From Akkermansia muciniphila (GTDB taxonomy: Bacteria; Verrucomicrobiota; Verrucomicrobiia; Verrucomicrobiales; Akkermansiaceae): a stretch of 34,425 nucleotides of DNA. The notes under the pieces are model-generated. The model saw nothing but the letters and a program-made list of their open reading frames with translations, made no database searches and was not told the DNA's origin. Shown here piece by piece: positions 8,159 through 16,316 of this stretch. The translations under genes and the position numbers were made by a program. Where the stretch lies: contig CAMAQB010000035.1 in the NCBI GenBank assembly GCA_945860285.1, positions 1 to 34,425 of the forward strand, in the 5' to 3' direction. The number at the start of each line of letters is the position of its first letter. The stretch's first letter is position 1.

Positions 8159-8860
8159 CTATGCGAAGATGCGTGCCAGTTCTTCGGGTTCCAATGCCCG
8201 CCAGCTTCCTTCTTCCAGGCTGTCGGGCAGTTGCAGTCCGCCGATGGAGATGCGTTTGAGGCCGGTAACGTGGTTCCCGGTGGAGGCGAACATCCGGCGG
8301 ACTTGATGGTAGCGGCCCTCGTGAAGGGTGATGAGCGCTTCCTTTTCACCCAGAACCTCGAGTTTGGCGGGCAGGAGAGGGCGGGTCTCACTGGCAAGTA
8401 GCAGCGTGCCTGATGAGAAAACATCAGCCTCATGTCCTTCAAGCGGTCGATCAAGGGTGACATGATAGACCTTCAGGCATTTCGACTTCGGGTGGATGAT
8501 CTTGTGCAGCAAGATGCCATCATCCGTCATGAGCAGCAAGCCCGTGGTATCCTTGTCGAGGCGGCCGATGGGGTTGAGACCGGGGTTGCGGAGCGCGAAG
8601 CGTTCCGGCAGCAGTTCGTAAATCGTGCTGCCCGGGTCCTCGCTGCTGCATGTGAAGCCGTCCGGTTTGTGAAGCATGATGACAAGAGGCGATGGGGGAT
8701 CGAGCGCCTCACCACGAAAGAGGATCTGGTTGATAGGCGGCACGTTGTTTTCTCCCAGCACTTTTCCGTTGATGTCGGTGACGGTGCCCGCGCGGATCAG
8801 GCGCTGGACTTCCTTGCGTGAACCATAACCGAGATTGGCGAGCAGTTTGACGAGTTTCAT
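8159..8860 (-). CDS. rsuA: 16S rRNA pseudouridine synthase, RsuA family
   Basis: A 233-aa protein with an N-terminal S4 RNA-binding domain (about 1-60, KLLANLGYGSRKEVQRLIR) followed by the RsuA/RluB/E/F catalytic domain. The catalytic aspartate is D102 in GRLDKDTTGLLL, and the C-terminal EGRYHQVRRMFA motif is present. Length and S4 placement fit RsuA, which isomerises U516 of 16S rRNA. RluE- or RluF-like specificity cannot be excluded by eye. The ATG lies 9 bp after the stop of the RsmC-like gene, giving a small-subunit rRNA modification pair. Confidence 0.88.
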   Translation of the reverse strand: MKLVKLLANLGYGSRKEVQRLIRAGTVTDINGKVLGENNVPPINQILFRGEALDPPSPLVIMLHKPDGFTCSSEDPGSTIYELLPERFALRNPGLNPIGRLDKDTTGLLLMTDDGILLHKIIHPKSKCLKVYHVTLDRPLEGHEADVFSSGTLLLASETRPLLPAKLEVLGEKEALITLHEGRYHQVRRMFASTGNHVTGLKRISIGGLQLPDSLEEGSWRALEPEELARIFA

Positions 8861-8869
8861 GAAAAAATG

Positions 8870-9871
8870 TTAGATTTTGCCGGCGAAGAGGATTTTGTAG
8901 GTTTTGTCCTCCGCGATCTTGCTCCATGTTAGGCCATTCGCTTCGAGAACGGCTTCGTAAGGCAGTTGGCGGTTGGCGACCAGCAGCAATTTCCCTCCGC
9001 GCTTGAGGGCGGCGGCGGCGGTTTTGAGAAAGGCCCGGCCGAGATCGATATCGGTTGCCTGCGCGCTGTGAAACGGCGGGTTCATCAGGATGGCATCATA
9101 AATTTCCGACAGCCCGGTGGTGACATCATGCCAATGGCAGGTGATCGGGCGATCATGATGAGCGAGGTTCACGCGTGCACAGTCCAGCGCCCGCGCGTCG
9201 GCTTCGAACAAATCGATGCGCTGGATTTCGGGACAGCGCTTCAGCGCGGCGTCCGATAGAAATCCCCAGCCCGCACCGAGATCCGCAACGACTCCGTGCA
9301 GACCGGCGGGAAGATGATCGGCGAGTAGCTGCGAACCCGGATCGATGTGGTCGCTGCTGAAAATCCCGGCCTTCACGGTGAACCCGGAAATTTTCCGCGC
9401 TTCGCCCAGGGCGCGCCATTCGTCGAAGATTTCCTCGCGCCAAGCGCCGTTCTCGTACGCGTGAAAAGCCCGGCATTTGTGTTTCTGGATCGACACGATA
9501 TTGCCGGTTGCGTTCTTGAGTTGTTTCTCAAAGCGTCCGGCCCCAGCGGTGTTGGGCATGGCGGCAACCAATGTGCCACCCGGTTCCAGCCGGTCGCGCG
9601 CGGCGGCGAACCACGCCAGAGTTTCGTCGCGCGACTTGCCGGGCAGCACCAGCACGAGCGGCCATCTTTCCAGCGGCAACGGATCGCTGCGGAAAAATCC
9701 CTCCCGTTCCCAGCCGGTGGCAAAATGCTTCCACGGCTGCCAGCCCACAATCGTCGGCCAGGCCTTCAGCGCGGGATGCGGCTGCGCACCGATGAACAAA
9801 GCTCGTTCGGGCACGGAAATCCCGTCGTCCCCTGCAAAGGCGAGCATTAATGTTTCAAGGGCCGGATTCAC
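8870..9871 (-). CDS. rsmC: RsmC-like 16S rRNA guanine N2-methyltransferase
   Basis: About 333 aa from the GTG at 9871. The C-terminal half is a clear RsmC/RlmG-type methyltransferase: SAM motif VADLGAGWGFLS, acidic residue in LFEADARAL and catalytic NPPF in ILMNPPFHS. The N-terminal half is the degenerate duplicated methyltransferase domain of RsmC (ALFIGAQPHPAL...). In E. coli RsmC methylates G1207 of 16S rRNA, and RlmG is the 23S counterpart, so the target is inferred. The start is uncertain. The frame is open to an ATG at 9934, and an internal ATG at 9847 is also possible. The GTG keeps the family-like start NPALETLMLAF. It is paired with rsuA downstream. Confidence 0.78.
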   Translation of the reverse strand: MNPALETLMLAFAGDDGISVPERALFIGAQPHPALKAWPTIVGWQPWKHFATGWEREGFFRSDPLPLERWPLVLVLPGKSRDETLAWFAAARDRLEPGGTLVAAMPNTAGAGRFEKQLKNATGNIVSIQKHKCRAFHAYENGAWREEIFDEWRALGEARKISGFTVKAGIFSSDHIDPGSQLLADHLPAGLHGVVADLGAGWGFLSDAALKRCPEIQRIDLFEADARALDCARVNLAHHDRPITCHWHDVTTGLSEIYDAILMNPPFHSAQATDIDLGRAFLKTAAAALKRGGKLLLVANRQLPYEAVLEANGLTWSKIAEDKTYKILFAGKI

Positions 9872-10130
9872 ACAGGAGCTTTTACGCCGATCTCGTGCGG
9901 CATCAAATCTTTTCTCCCCACAAGCCGGTTTCATCGATCAAATCACTGCCTGGAATTGGCTTTTGGGGCTGGGAACATGGTGAACACACTCATTCCCGCA
10001 TACGCAAATTCCCATACAAATCACCGCAGAATTTGTTGGATGAAGGCAATGCAATTGATGAAAAATCACTCATTTCACAGCACCCGTATGTTCTGTTCCG
10101 GGCGATGGGGATACGCCCCCTGGCATTTCA

Positions 10131-11468
10131 TCAGCCCAGCCAACTTCCGACCAAGGCTCCGATGCATGCCAGGATCAACGCGATGCTGCCCCAGCCCGCC
10201 GCGCGTGACCACGGCCCCTGCCGCGCTGTGCCCATGATCGCGGCATTGCCCGCCAGCAGTTGCAGCGCGATCACATGCAGCGGCAGCAGCACGGCATTCA
10301 CCACCTGGCTCATGAAGATCAGCGGGATCAGCGGCAGTCCAGGCAGTGACACCACACTCACGGACGCGATCGTCAGTCCGATGAACGCGGCGTAGAACCA
10401 TTGAAAGTGATGCGAGTCGAGGTCGAGCGATGCCGGTTGACCCACGCCTTCGGCAATCGAATAGGCGGTGGCGATCGGCACGATGGCCGCCGCCAACAGA
10501 GAGGCTCCCAGTAGTCCCGCCCCGAAAAACACCGTGGCGAAGCGACCCGCCAATGGTTGCAGTGCCTTTGCCGCATCGCCTGCATCCGCAATGTGAATGC
10601 CCGCCTTGTTCAGCGTCGCCGCACAGGCGACGGCGATCGCCAATCCGATCACACCCGTCAGCACCGAACCGATCACCACATCCACCCGCGCCCAGCGCAG
10701 CGTCTCCAGGGTGATTTTTTTATCCACCGCGTAGGATTGGATAAACGCCAGTCCCCACGGAGCCAGCGTTGTGCCCAGCGCCGCAGCGATGGCGACCCAG
10801 CCGGCCGCATTCGTCGGCATGTGAGGAACCACCGAGTGGTGCCATACCGCTTGCCAGTCCGGCGCGGCCAGAATCCCATCGACAATGTAGAGTGCCAGGG
10901 AAGCTGAGATCACCAGCAGCACCCGTTCCACCCGGTGATACGATCCGAGCACCACCACCAGCGAGATCAGCACGCCTGCCACCGGTGCGCTGATCCACGA
11001 CGGAATGCCCACCAGCCCGCCTGCCGCCGAGATTCCCGCATACTCCGCGCAGATCGTGCCGAAGTTTGCAAACAGCAACCCGCAAACGGCGAAGTAACCT
11101 GCGCCCCGTCCCCACTTGTCGCGGATGACACCCACAAAACCCTTGCCCGTCGCCGCCCCGAGGCGCACGGCCATCAGATGAAACTGCACCAACAGGATCG
11201 TCGAGGCCGGGATGATCCACAGCAGCCGGTAGCCGAAGTCCGCGCCCAGCACCGAGTACGTCGTGATGCCCGCCGGATCATCATCCGAAAGCCCCGCCAG
11301 CAGACCCGGTCCCAGCACGGCGAGAAACGCCAGCCACGCCCCGCGACCCGACTTCATCAGCTTGGCAAACCGCAGTCCGATCCCGCGCTGGTGATGTGCC
11401 ACCGCATGAGGCGGCGCGCTGATTTGTCGCCGCTTGCGGGCGGCGAGCCGAGCCGCTTTAGACAGCAT
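10131..11468 (-). CDS. Nramp-related divalent metal transporter with altered metal-site motifs
   Basis: A 445-aa polytopic membrane protein with about 11 hydrophobic segments, of Nramp/COG1914 type (GPGLLAGLSDDDPAGITTYS, FGTICAEYAG). Classical Nramp proteins move Mn2+ or Fe2+ with protons, using Asp and Asn of DPGN in TM1 and Met of MPH in TM6. Here TM1 reads DPAG (D64, G67 at the Asn position) and the TM6 equivalent reads APW (A236-W238). The Asp is kept, but Asn and Met are not. This points to a divergent subfamily whose substrate may differ, so no symbol is given. The first ~37 residues are basic and M38 is an alternative start. It follows the cupin gene in the same orientation after 113 bp. 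Confidence 0.8.
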   Translation of the reverse strand: MLSKAARLAARKRRQISAPPHAVAHHQRGIGLRFAKLMKSGRGAWLAFLAVLGPGLLAGLSDDDPAGITTYSVLGADFGYRLLWIIPASTILLVQFHLMAVRLGAATGKGFVGVIRDKWGRGAGYFAVCGLLFANFGTICAEYAGISAAGGLVGIPSWISAPVAGVLISLVVVLGSYHRVERVLLVISASLALYIVDGILAAPDWQAVWHHSVVPHMPTNAAGWVAIAAALGTTLAPWGLAFIQSYAVDKKITLETLRWARVDVVIGSVLTGVIGLAIAVACAATLNKAGIHIADAGDAAKALQPLAGRFATVFFGAGLLGASLLAAAIVPIATAYSIAEGVGQPASLDLDSHHFQWFYAAFIGLTIASVSVVSLPGLPLIPLIFMSQVVNAVLLPLHVIALQLLAGNAAIMGTARQGPWSRAAGWGSIALILACIGALVGSWLG

Positions 11469-11581
11469 GCGAATGCCTCCCGTCAGTGATGGCAGAGAAT
11501 TTGCTTTTGCGGTTGGTGTTCATGGGAAGGGATATGCAGGCCTCGCCGCGCGGAGAAAAAGCAGGGGGGCGGTTTCCCATT

Positions 11582-12034
11582 TTACGCGCCCGGCGGCGGC
11601 AGAAATTCCAGGCCGAATTTTTTGGCAATCTCCATGACATGCGGGATGTCCTGCTGTTGCTGCGGAGTCATCGCTCCAATCTCGACAAAGAAGTTTTCGA
11701 AGCCTGCGGGGGTGATTACCACGGATAGCTTTCCACCGCTTTTGCTGGTGCAGCAGTAGGTGTGCGGAATCCCGCGTGGCGCAAACAACGTGTCGCCGGT
11801 TTTTGCCGTGATGGTTTTTCCAGCGACCATGAATTCGTATTCACCTTCCAGAATCTGGAACGTTTCGTCTTCGCAATGATGGATATGCGGCGGAGGGCCG
11901 CCTCCGGGCGTGTCGTGCGACTCAACCACGGCGAGCGTGCCGTTCGTTTCGCTTCCAGTGACGCGGAGGAGCATGGCAATGCCAAGGATGCTCAAGGCCA
12001 CGCCGCCGTCTTTCGGAACTTGGATGGGGGTCAT
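11582..12034 (-). CDS. Small single-domain cupin protein
   Basis: A 150-aa cupin. Motif 1 is visible as HIHHCEDETFQILEGEYEF, with metal-ligand candidates H50, H52 and E57. Motif 2 is visible as GDTLFAPRGIPH, with H91. Such proteins bind Fe, Mn, Zn or Ni and include dioxygenases, isomerases and sugar- or quercetin-binding forms, so the substrate cannot be named. The C-terminal tail (MTPQQQQDIPHVMEIAKKFGLEF) is like that of quercetinase-like cupins common in soil bacteria. It is upstream of the Nramp-like gene. The AT-rich 230 bp upstream probably holds its promoter, but I could not pick one with confidence. Confidence 0.85.
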   Translation of the reverse strand: MTPIQVPKDGGVALSILGIAMLLRVTGSETNGTLAVVESHDTPGGGPPPHIHHCEDETFQILEGEYEFMVAGKTITAKTGDTLFAPRGIPHTYCCTSKSGGKLSVVITPAGFENFFVEIGAMTPQQQQDIPHVMEIAKKFGLEFLPPPGA

Positions 12035-12326
12035 AAAAAATATCTTTCTACGGCGATTTTCTGTTTTCGCGAACCCGCTGGCAAGCGAATTATTTCATCA
12101 TGTTTTTTTGTCGCAATACGCTTTTTTCTGCCAGGATGGATATTTACGTATGGTATCGTTCCGGGCGTAAAAGAACATCTTTTTCTGCTCAATTGTAAAT
12201 TTTTGGACACTGGTATTTGTTAATTATTATTCCAAGGGGAAAATTGGGGACATGCTAACGAACATGCGCAGGTCATCCACGGCGATCAAGCTAGGGAAAG
12301 GATTGAAAAGAAATGTCGCAATCAAA

Positions 12327-12497
12327 AGGCAGGGAACGATTTCCGAGCGTTCCGGTGGGGGGCGGCCGCATCACGCCGTAACGTAATCTACCTTCACCCC
12401 ACGCTCTCGTGCGCCAACAACGCTGGTGAGTCAGGAAGGACCAGCGAGAGTTATGCACCCTGCCCCCACCGGAACTTTCGGAGAAACTTCCCTGCCT
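12327..12497. repeat. Double-hairpin repeat unit, copy 1
   Basis: The ends are AGGCAGGGAA and TTCCCTGCCT. The left arm folds as GGAACG...CGTTCC (12333-12353). The right arm folds as GGAACTTT-CGGAG-AAACTTCC (12471-12491), with one C-C mismatch. Both arms carry GGTGGGG facing inward. The middle, from CGGCCGCATC to GTGAGTCAGG, is almost identical to copy 2 and partly conserved in copy 3. Confidence 0.85.
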
Positions 12498-12510
12498 GAA
12501 AGGCATCAAA

Positions 12511-12678
12511 AGGGAACGATCTCCGAGCGTTCCGGTGGGGGGCGGCCGCATCACGCCGTAACGTAATCTACCTTCACCCCACGTTCTCGTGCGCCAACAA
12601 CGCCGGTGAGTCAGGAAGGAAGATGACCCGTCAACCATCCTGCCCCCACCGGATCGCCAGGGACAGCGATCCCTGCCT
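12511..12678. repeat. Double-hairpin repeat unit, copy 2
   Basis: Left arm GGAACG...CGTTCC (12513-12533). The right arm differs from copy 1 but still pairs perfectly: GGATCGC at 12651-12657 with GCGATCC at 12666-12672. The 60 bases 12541-12600 differ from 12361-12420 at one position. It lies in tandem with copy 1, inside the MITE-like element. Confidence 0.85.
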
Positions 12679-12766
12679 TTGAGCATCTCCCTGGCTTGAT
12701 CGCCGTGGCAGGTCATCGGCATTTCCCTGCTTGACCTGAGCGCTGCGGGTGATAGGTTCGTCACTC

Positions 12767-13453
12767 ATGATCCAAAGAAACATTCACTTGGTCACCGCGC
12801 GCAAATCGATGCCGGGTCGTCGCGACTTTCTGGCCAGGGCTGCTTTCGGTGCTGCTTTTCTCGCCGTTCCCGGTGCTTTTGCCGAGGCGCTGACACAGAC
12901 GCCGAAGCAAACGGAGGGTCCGTTTTACCCCGACCATCTGCCGCTCGACACCGACAATGATCTGCTGATTCTCAATAACTCGCTCACGCCAGCAGTGGGC
13001 GAAGTGACTTATTTGAGCGGTCGCATTCTCGATGCCAAGGGCGATCCGTTGCGCGGCGTGGAGGTGGAGATCTGGCAGTGCGATCACGAGGGTTCTTATC
13101 TGCACAGCAAAGGACAGAGTGGTGACAAGCGCGACCAGAATTTCCAAGGCTTTGGTCGTTTCCTCACCGGGGAAAAGGGTGAATACCTCTTCCGCACGAT
13201 CAAGCCGGTCAGTTATCCCGGGCGCTCGCCGCACATTCATTACAAGGTCAAGGCCAAGGGCAGGGACCTGCTGGTCACGCAATGTTACATCAAGGGCGAT
13301 CAGCGCAACAACAAGGACATGGTGTTCAAGAACATCAAGGATGAAAAAGCCCGCGCCGCCATCGAGGTCGATTTCGTGCCGATGAAAAACGCCAAAGCGG
13401 GTGAACTCAGCGCCACGTTTGACATCGTGCTCAGCCTCACGCCGGAAGGCTGA
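12767..13453 (+). CDS. Tat-exported intradiol ring-cleavage dioxygenase-like protein
   Basis: A 228-aa protein of the protocatechuate 3,4-dioxygenase/intradiol superfamily. The Fe(III) ligands of the family can be placed at Y111 (HEGSY), Y150 (VSYPGRSP), H156 and H158 (PHIHY). The N-terminus carries a twin-arginine signal (R18-R19, then DFLARAAFGAAFLAVPGAFAEA), so the protein is predicted to be folded with its metal and exported. Exported intradiol-like proteins are common in soil bacteria, and their aromatic substrate is usually unknown. No catabolic genes adjoin it. It stands alone between the MITE-like element and repeat copy 3. Start chosen: the ATG at 12767. An ATG at 12749 is also in frame, and no Shine-Dalgarno decides between them. 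Confidence 0.88.
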   Translation: MIQRNIHLVTARKSMPGRRDFLARAAFGAAFLAVPGAFAEALTQTPKQTEGPFYPDHLPLDTDNDLLILNNSLTPAVGEVTYLSGRILDAKGDPLRGVEVEIWQCDHEGSYLHSKGQSGDKRDQNFQGFGRFLTGEKGEYLFRTIKPVSYPGRSPHIHYKVKAKGRDLLVTQCYIKGDQRNNKDMVFKNIKDEKARAAIEVDFVPMKNAKAGELSATFDIVLSLTPEG

Positions 13454-13491
13454 GTCGATGGTCTTTGCGGGTTGTGCACAAGGCATTCAAA

Positions 13492-13662
13492 AGGCTGGGA
13501 ACGATCTCCGAGCGTTCCGGTGGGGGACGGCCACGAATCCTCACAACGCAACCAACCTTCACCCCACGCCCCCGTTCCCAAACAAAGCCGGTGAGTCAGG
13601 AAGAATCATCAAGACCTAACCACCCTGCCCCCACCGGAACTTTCGGAGAAACTTCCCTGCCT
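13492..13662. repeat. Double-hairpin repeat unit, copy 3
   Basis: It begins AGGCTGGGAA and ends TTCCCTGCCT. The left arm matches copies 1 and 2 (GGAACG...CGTTCC) and the right arm matches copy 1. The middle is diverged, but CCTTCACCCCACG and GGTGAGTCAGGAAG are kept. It starts 38 bp after the dioxygenase stop. No clear target duplication is flush with it, although GGCATTC occurs at 13482-13488 and 13674-13680. Confidence 0.8.
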
Positions 13663-13708
13663 GTGAGAGTTCGGGCATTCTGAATATGCTTTCCAAAATC
13701 AATGACTC

Positions 13709-15289
13709 GTGTTTTCTTGGCACGTGCCAGCTTCCGTGGAAATCGTCGATATCATCCTGCCGCTCGCCGTCTCGGAGGACCAATCGGCGTGGCGCGCTGC
13801 GGCGGCCGAAAAATTGAAAATCGCCGCGTCGAGGATCAAAAGTCTGAAGCTGCGCAAGCATTCGATCGATGCCCGCCAGCGCACGATCAAGGTGCAGTTG
13901 CGGCTGGAACTGGGCATCGATGCCGAGCTTCCTGCGGACCAGCATCCGGCGTGGACCTGTGCTCCGCTCGCCGCGAAGCCAAAAACAGCGGTGATCGTCG
14001 GCTGCGGCCCGGCGGGAATGTTCGCGGCACTTCGCTGTCTGGAGCGCGGCATCAAACCGATCATCCTCGAACGCGGCAAGGATGCCAGCGCGCGGCGCTT
14101 CGATCTGGCACCTCTGCTGCGCGAGGGCCGGGTGATTGAAGACTCCAATTATTGCTTCGGCGAAGGCGGTGCGGGCACGTTTTCCGATGGCAAACTTTAC
14201 ACGCGCGCCACCAAACGCGGCCACGTCGCCACCATCTACGAAATCCTGGTGGCCCACGGCGCACCGGAAAAAATCCTCACCGATGCCCATCCGCACATCG
14301 GTTCGAACCTGCTGCCGAATGTGGTCAAAGCGATTCGTGCTTCGATCCTCGCCGCCGGTGGCGAGGTCCATTTTCAAAGCAAGGTTGTCGATTTCCTCAT
14401 TGATCACAATACCTTGCGCGGCGTGCTCTGCGCGGATGGCAGGACTTTCGAAGGCGACTCCGTGGTGCTTGCCAGCGGACATTCCGCGCGCGACATCTAT
14501 CGGCTGCTGCAGCGGAAAAACATTCTCATGGAGAAAAAAGCGTTCGCTGTCGGAGTGCGCATCGAACACCCGCAGGATTTGATCGATCAAGTGCAGTATC
14601 ACATTCCGCGTGGTGAGCAGCGTCCGCGATTGTTGCCTGCGGCCCGGTATCGACTGGCGACAAAAATCGACGATCGGGGCGTGCACAGTTTTTGCATGTG
14701 TCCCGGCGGCTGGGTGGTGCCGGCGGCGACGGAAAACGACGAGGTGGTGGTCAACGGCATGAGCCTGGCGCGACGTGATTCGCCTTTTGCCAATAGCGGT
14801 CTGGTGGTGACGGTGGAACCGGAGGATACTGATGCGTTTGCCGGTGAGCACGGCATTCTTTCCGGCATCGCGTTTCAAAAAAACCTGGAATGCCTTGCAA
14901 AAAAATCCGGTGGCGGCGGCCAGAAGGCTCCGGGTCAGCGGGTGGCGGATTTTTTGAAAGGGAAAATTTCCAACGACCTGCCGCCGATGAGTTATTTCCC
15001 CGGAGCCACGTCCGCGCCCCTTCATGAACTGATGCCGGCATGGATCGTCGGACGCATGCGTTCGGGCCTGAAATTGTTCGGCAATCAAATCCGCGGCTAC
15101 AACGGTCATGATGCCTTGATGCTGGGATTTGAAACGCGGACCAGTTCGCCGGTGCGGATTCCGCGCGATGAGGAAACGCTGCAACATCCCTTGCTGGCGC
15201 GATTGTTCCCCTGTGGCGAAGGCGCGGGATACGCCGGAGGCATTGTCAGTGCGGCGATGGATGGCCTGAAAACCGCCGACGCGCTCTAA
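13709..15289 (+). CDS. FAD-dependent dehydrogenase, COG2509 family
   Basis: A 526-aa flavoprotein. The FAD-binding motif GCGPAGMFAAL begins near residue 98, and an acidic residue for ribose follows in IILERGK. The central YCFGEGGAGTFSDGKLYTR and the C-terminal FPCGEGAGYAGGIVSAAMDG are signatures of the large COG2509 (uncharacterised FAD-dependent dehydrogenase) family. The first ~85 residues form the small alpha/beta domain typical of these proteins. The substrate is not known for the family. The start is the GTG at 13709. A second GTG at 13724 would drop five residues. It begins 46 bp after repeat copy 3 and ends convergent with the ALDH-like gene. Confidence 0.9.
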   Translation: MFSWHVPASVEIVDIILPLAVSEDQSAWRAAAAEKLKIAASRIKSLKLRKHSIDARQRTIKVQLRLELGIDAELPADQHPAWTCAPLAAKPKTAVIVGCGPAGMFAALRCLERGIKPIILERGKDASARRFDLAPLLREGRVIEDSNYCFGEGGAGTFSDGKLYTRATKRGHVATIYEILVAHGAPEKILTDAHPHIGSNLLPNVVKAIRASILAAGGEVHFQSKVVDFLIDHNTLRGVLCADGRTFEGDSVVLASGHSARDIYRLLQRKNILMEKKAFAVGVRIEHPQDLIDQVQYHIPRGEQRPRLLPAARYRLATKIDDRGVHSFCMCPGGWVVPAATENDEVVVNGMSLARRDSPFANSGLVVTVEPEDTDAFAGEHGILSGIAFQKNLECLAKKSGGGGQKAPGQRVADFLKGKISNDLPPMSYFPGATSAPLHELMPAWIVGRMRSGLKLFGNQIRGYNGHDALMLGFETRTSSPVRIPRDEETLQHPLLARLFPCGEGAGYAGGIVSAAMDGLKTADAL

Positions 15290-15449
15290 CCATTGTGGGG
15301 AATTTCAACGATGCGGAGAAAGAAAACCACTGAGAGCCGCTGAAAGTGCTGTAAATAGGAATTCATCAGTGATGGCGTCAGTGGGCATCAGAGGGTTGAT
15401 GTGATCGCCTTACCTTGTGCATTCCAATTCACGGTCAGCTTGGTAATGC

Positions 15450-16316
15450 TCACACCCCGATCGGATGCCAGGTGGTTTTGGTTTCGATGAAATCGCGGAT
15501 GTGATAGAGACCCTGCGCGTTGTCCGCATGCCAGTCGATGCTTTTTTCAGCCGCCAGCAGTTTCACACGTTTGACGTTTTCGGCAGCGCCCTGCTGGAGA
15601 ACGATGCCTTCCTCCGCGGTCGCCACCGCGCTCACGCCGCGCAGATGGGCGTGGGTGGCGAAGGTGGAAAGCAGATCGCCGCGCTGACCTGTTAGAATGT
15701 TGACCACCCCGCCGGGAAGTTCGCTGGTGGCGAGCATTTCACCTAACAAAATCGCCGGATAGGGATGGCTTGCCGATGCCAGTGCCACCACGGAATTGCC
15801 GCTGGTGATGACCGGCAGCACCAGCGACAGCAGGGCCAGCAACGGGAAGTCATCGGCAGCGATCACCCCGATCACTCCCATCGCTTCAGTGACGGTGAAG
15901 TTGAAATGCGCCGATGCCACGGGATTCACACTGCCGAGCAGCGCTTCGTATTTATCCGTCCAACCGGCGTAATGCACGATGCGGTCGATGCTGGCGGTGA
16001 CCTCCTTGTCTGCCGCCGCCTGACCCATGCCCGCGAGGCGGATGGCGCTGCTCATTTCACTGCGTCGGGCCTCCAGCATCTCGGCGAGCCGATAGAGAAT
16101 CTGGCCGCGGTTGTAGCCGCTTCGTTTCGCCCATGCCGCACCCGCTTTGGCCGCCGCTTCCACGGCATTGCGCAGGTCCTTGCGAGAACATTGCGGCATG
16201 TTGGCAACAAAGCGACCCTGGTCATCGTGCCAGGCGGTCACGCGACCGCTTTCCGAACGGATGAATGCACCGCCGACATAACATTTGGGAGTTTTGGTGA
16301 TGCTGATGCGGGCCAT
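15450..16316 (-). CDS. Short aldehyde-dehydrogenase-like protein without catalytic motifs
   Basis: A 288-aa protein with the N-terminal part of the ALDH fold (RGQILYRLAEMLEARRSEM, EAMGVIGVIAADDFPLL, ELPGGVVNILTG). It ends before the region where ALDHs carry the catalytic Cys. Other active-site motifs are replaced: PWNF is AADDF, the KP(A/S)E lysine motif after GNSVV is ALASASH, and the FTGS nucleotide-site motif is VATAEEG. Full ALDHs are ~480 aa. Length and lost motifs resemble the non-catalytic second domain of ALDH16 proteins, here as a free-standing gene. No catalytic ALDH domain lies within the ~330 bp upstream. The clean start and stop with no internal frameshift argue against simple decay. 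A structural or regulatory partner for a distant ALDH is inferred. Confidence 0.82.
   Translation of the reverse strand: MARISITKTPKCYVGGAFIRSESGRVTAWHDDQGRFVANMPQCSRKDLRNAVEAAAKAGAAWAKRSGYNRGQILYRLAEMLEARRSEMSSAIRLAGMGQAAADKEVTASIDRIVHYAGWTDKYEALLGSVNPVASAHFNFTVTEAMGVIGVIAADDFPLLALLSLVLPVITSGNSVVALASASHPYPAILLGEMLATSELPGGVVNILTGQRGDLLSTFATHAHLRGVSAVATAEEGIVLQQGAAENVKRVKLLAAEKSIDWHADNAQGLYHIRDFIETKTTWHPIGV

Larger units (their letters stand above)
12269..12716. mobile_element. MITE-like element with 21-bp inverted repeats and 8-bp target duplication
   Basis: Terminal inverted repeats at 12277-12297 (begins CCACGGCGATCAAGC) and 12688-12708 (ends GCTTGATCGCCGTGG) match at 20 of 21 positions. 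Immediately outside each, flush with the ends, is the same 8-bp word CAGGTCAT (12269-12276 and 12709-12716), as expected of a target-site duplication. The 432-bp interior has no transposase. It consists mainly of two copies of a ~170-bp double-hairpin repeat. A non-autonomous element is the simplest reading. The mobilising transposase family is unknown. Confidence 0.72.

Noticed and set aside
12291-12764. 157-aa ORF across the repeat island with duplicated peptide segments
   Set aside because: The repeated peptide merely mirrors the DNA repeat copies. The hairpin arms and inverted ends explain the sequence better than a gene.
12327-13662. CRISPR-like array
   Set aside because: The units are ~170 bp, internally palindromic and only three in number. 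There are no short direct repeats with regular unique spacers and no cas genes.
13616-15187. 523-aa minus-strand ORF opposite the COG2509 flavoprotein
   Set aside because: The plus strand has clear FAD-binding and family motifs. The minus frame is rich in His and Arg and looks like a GC-rich shadow.
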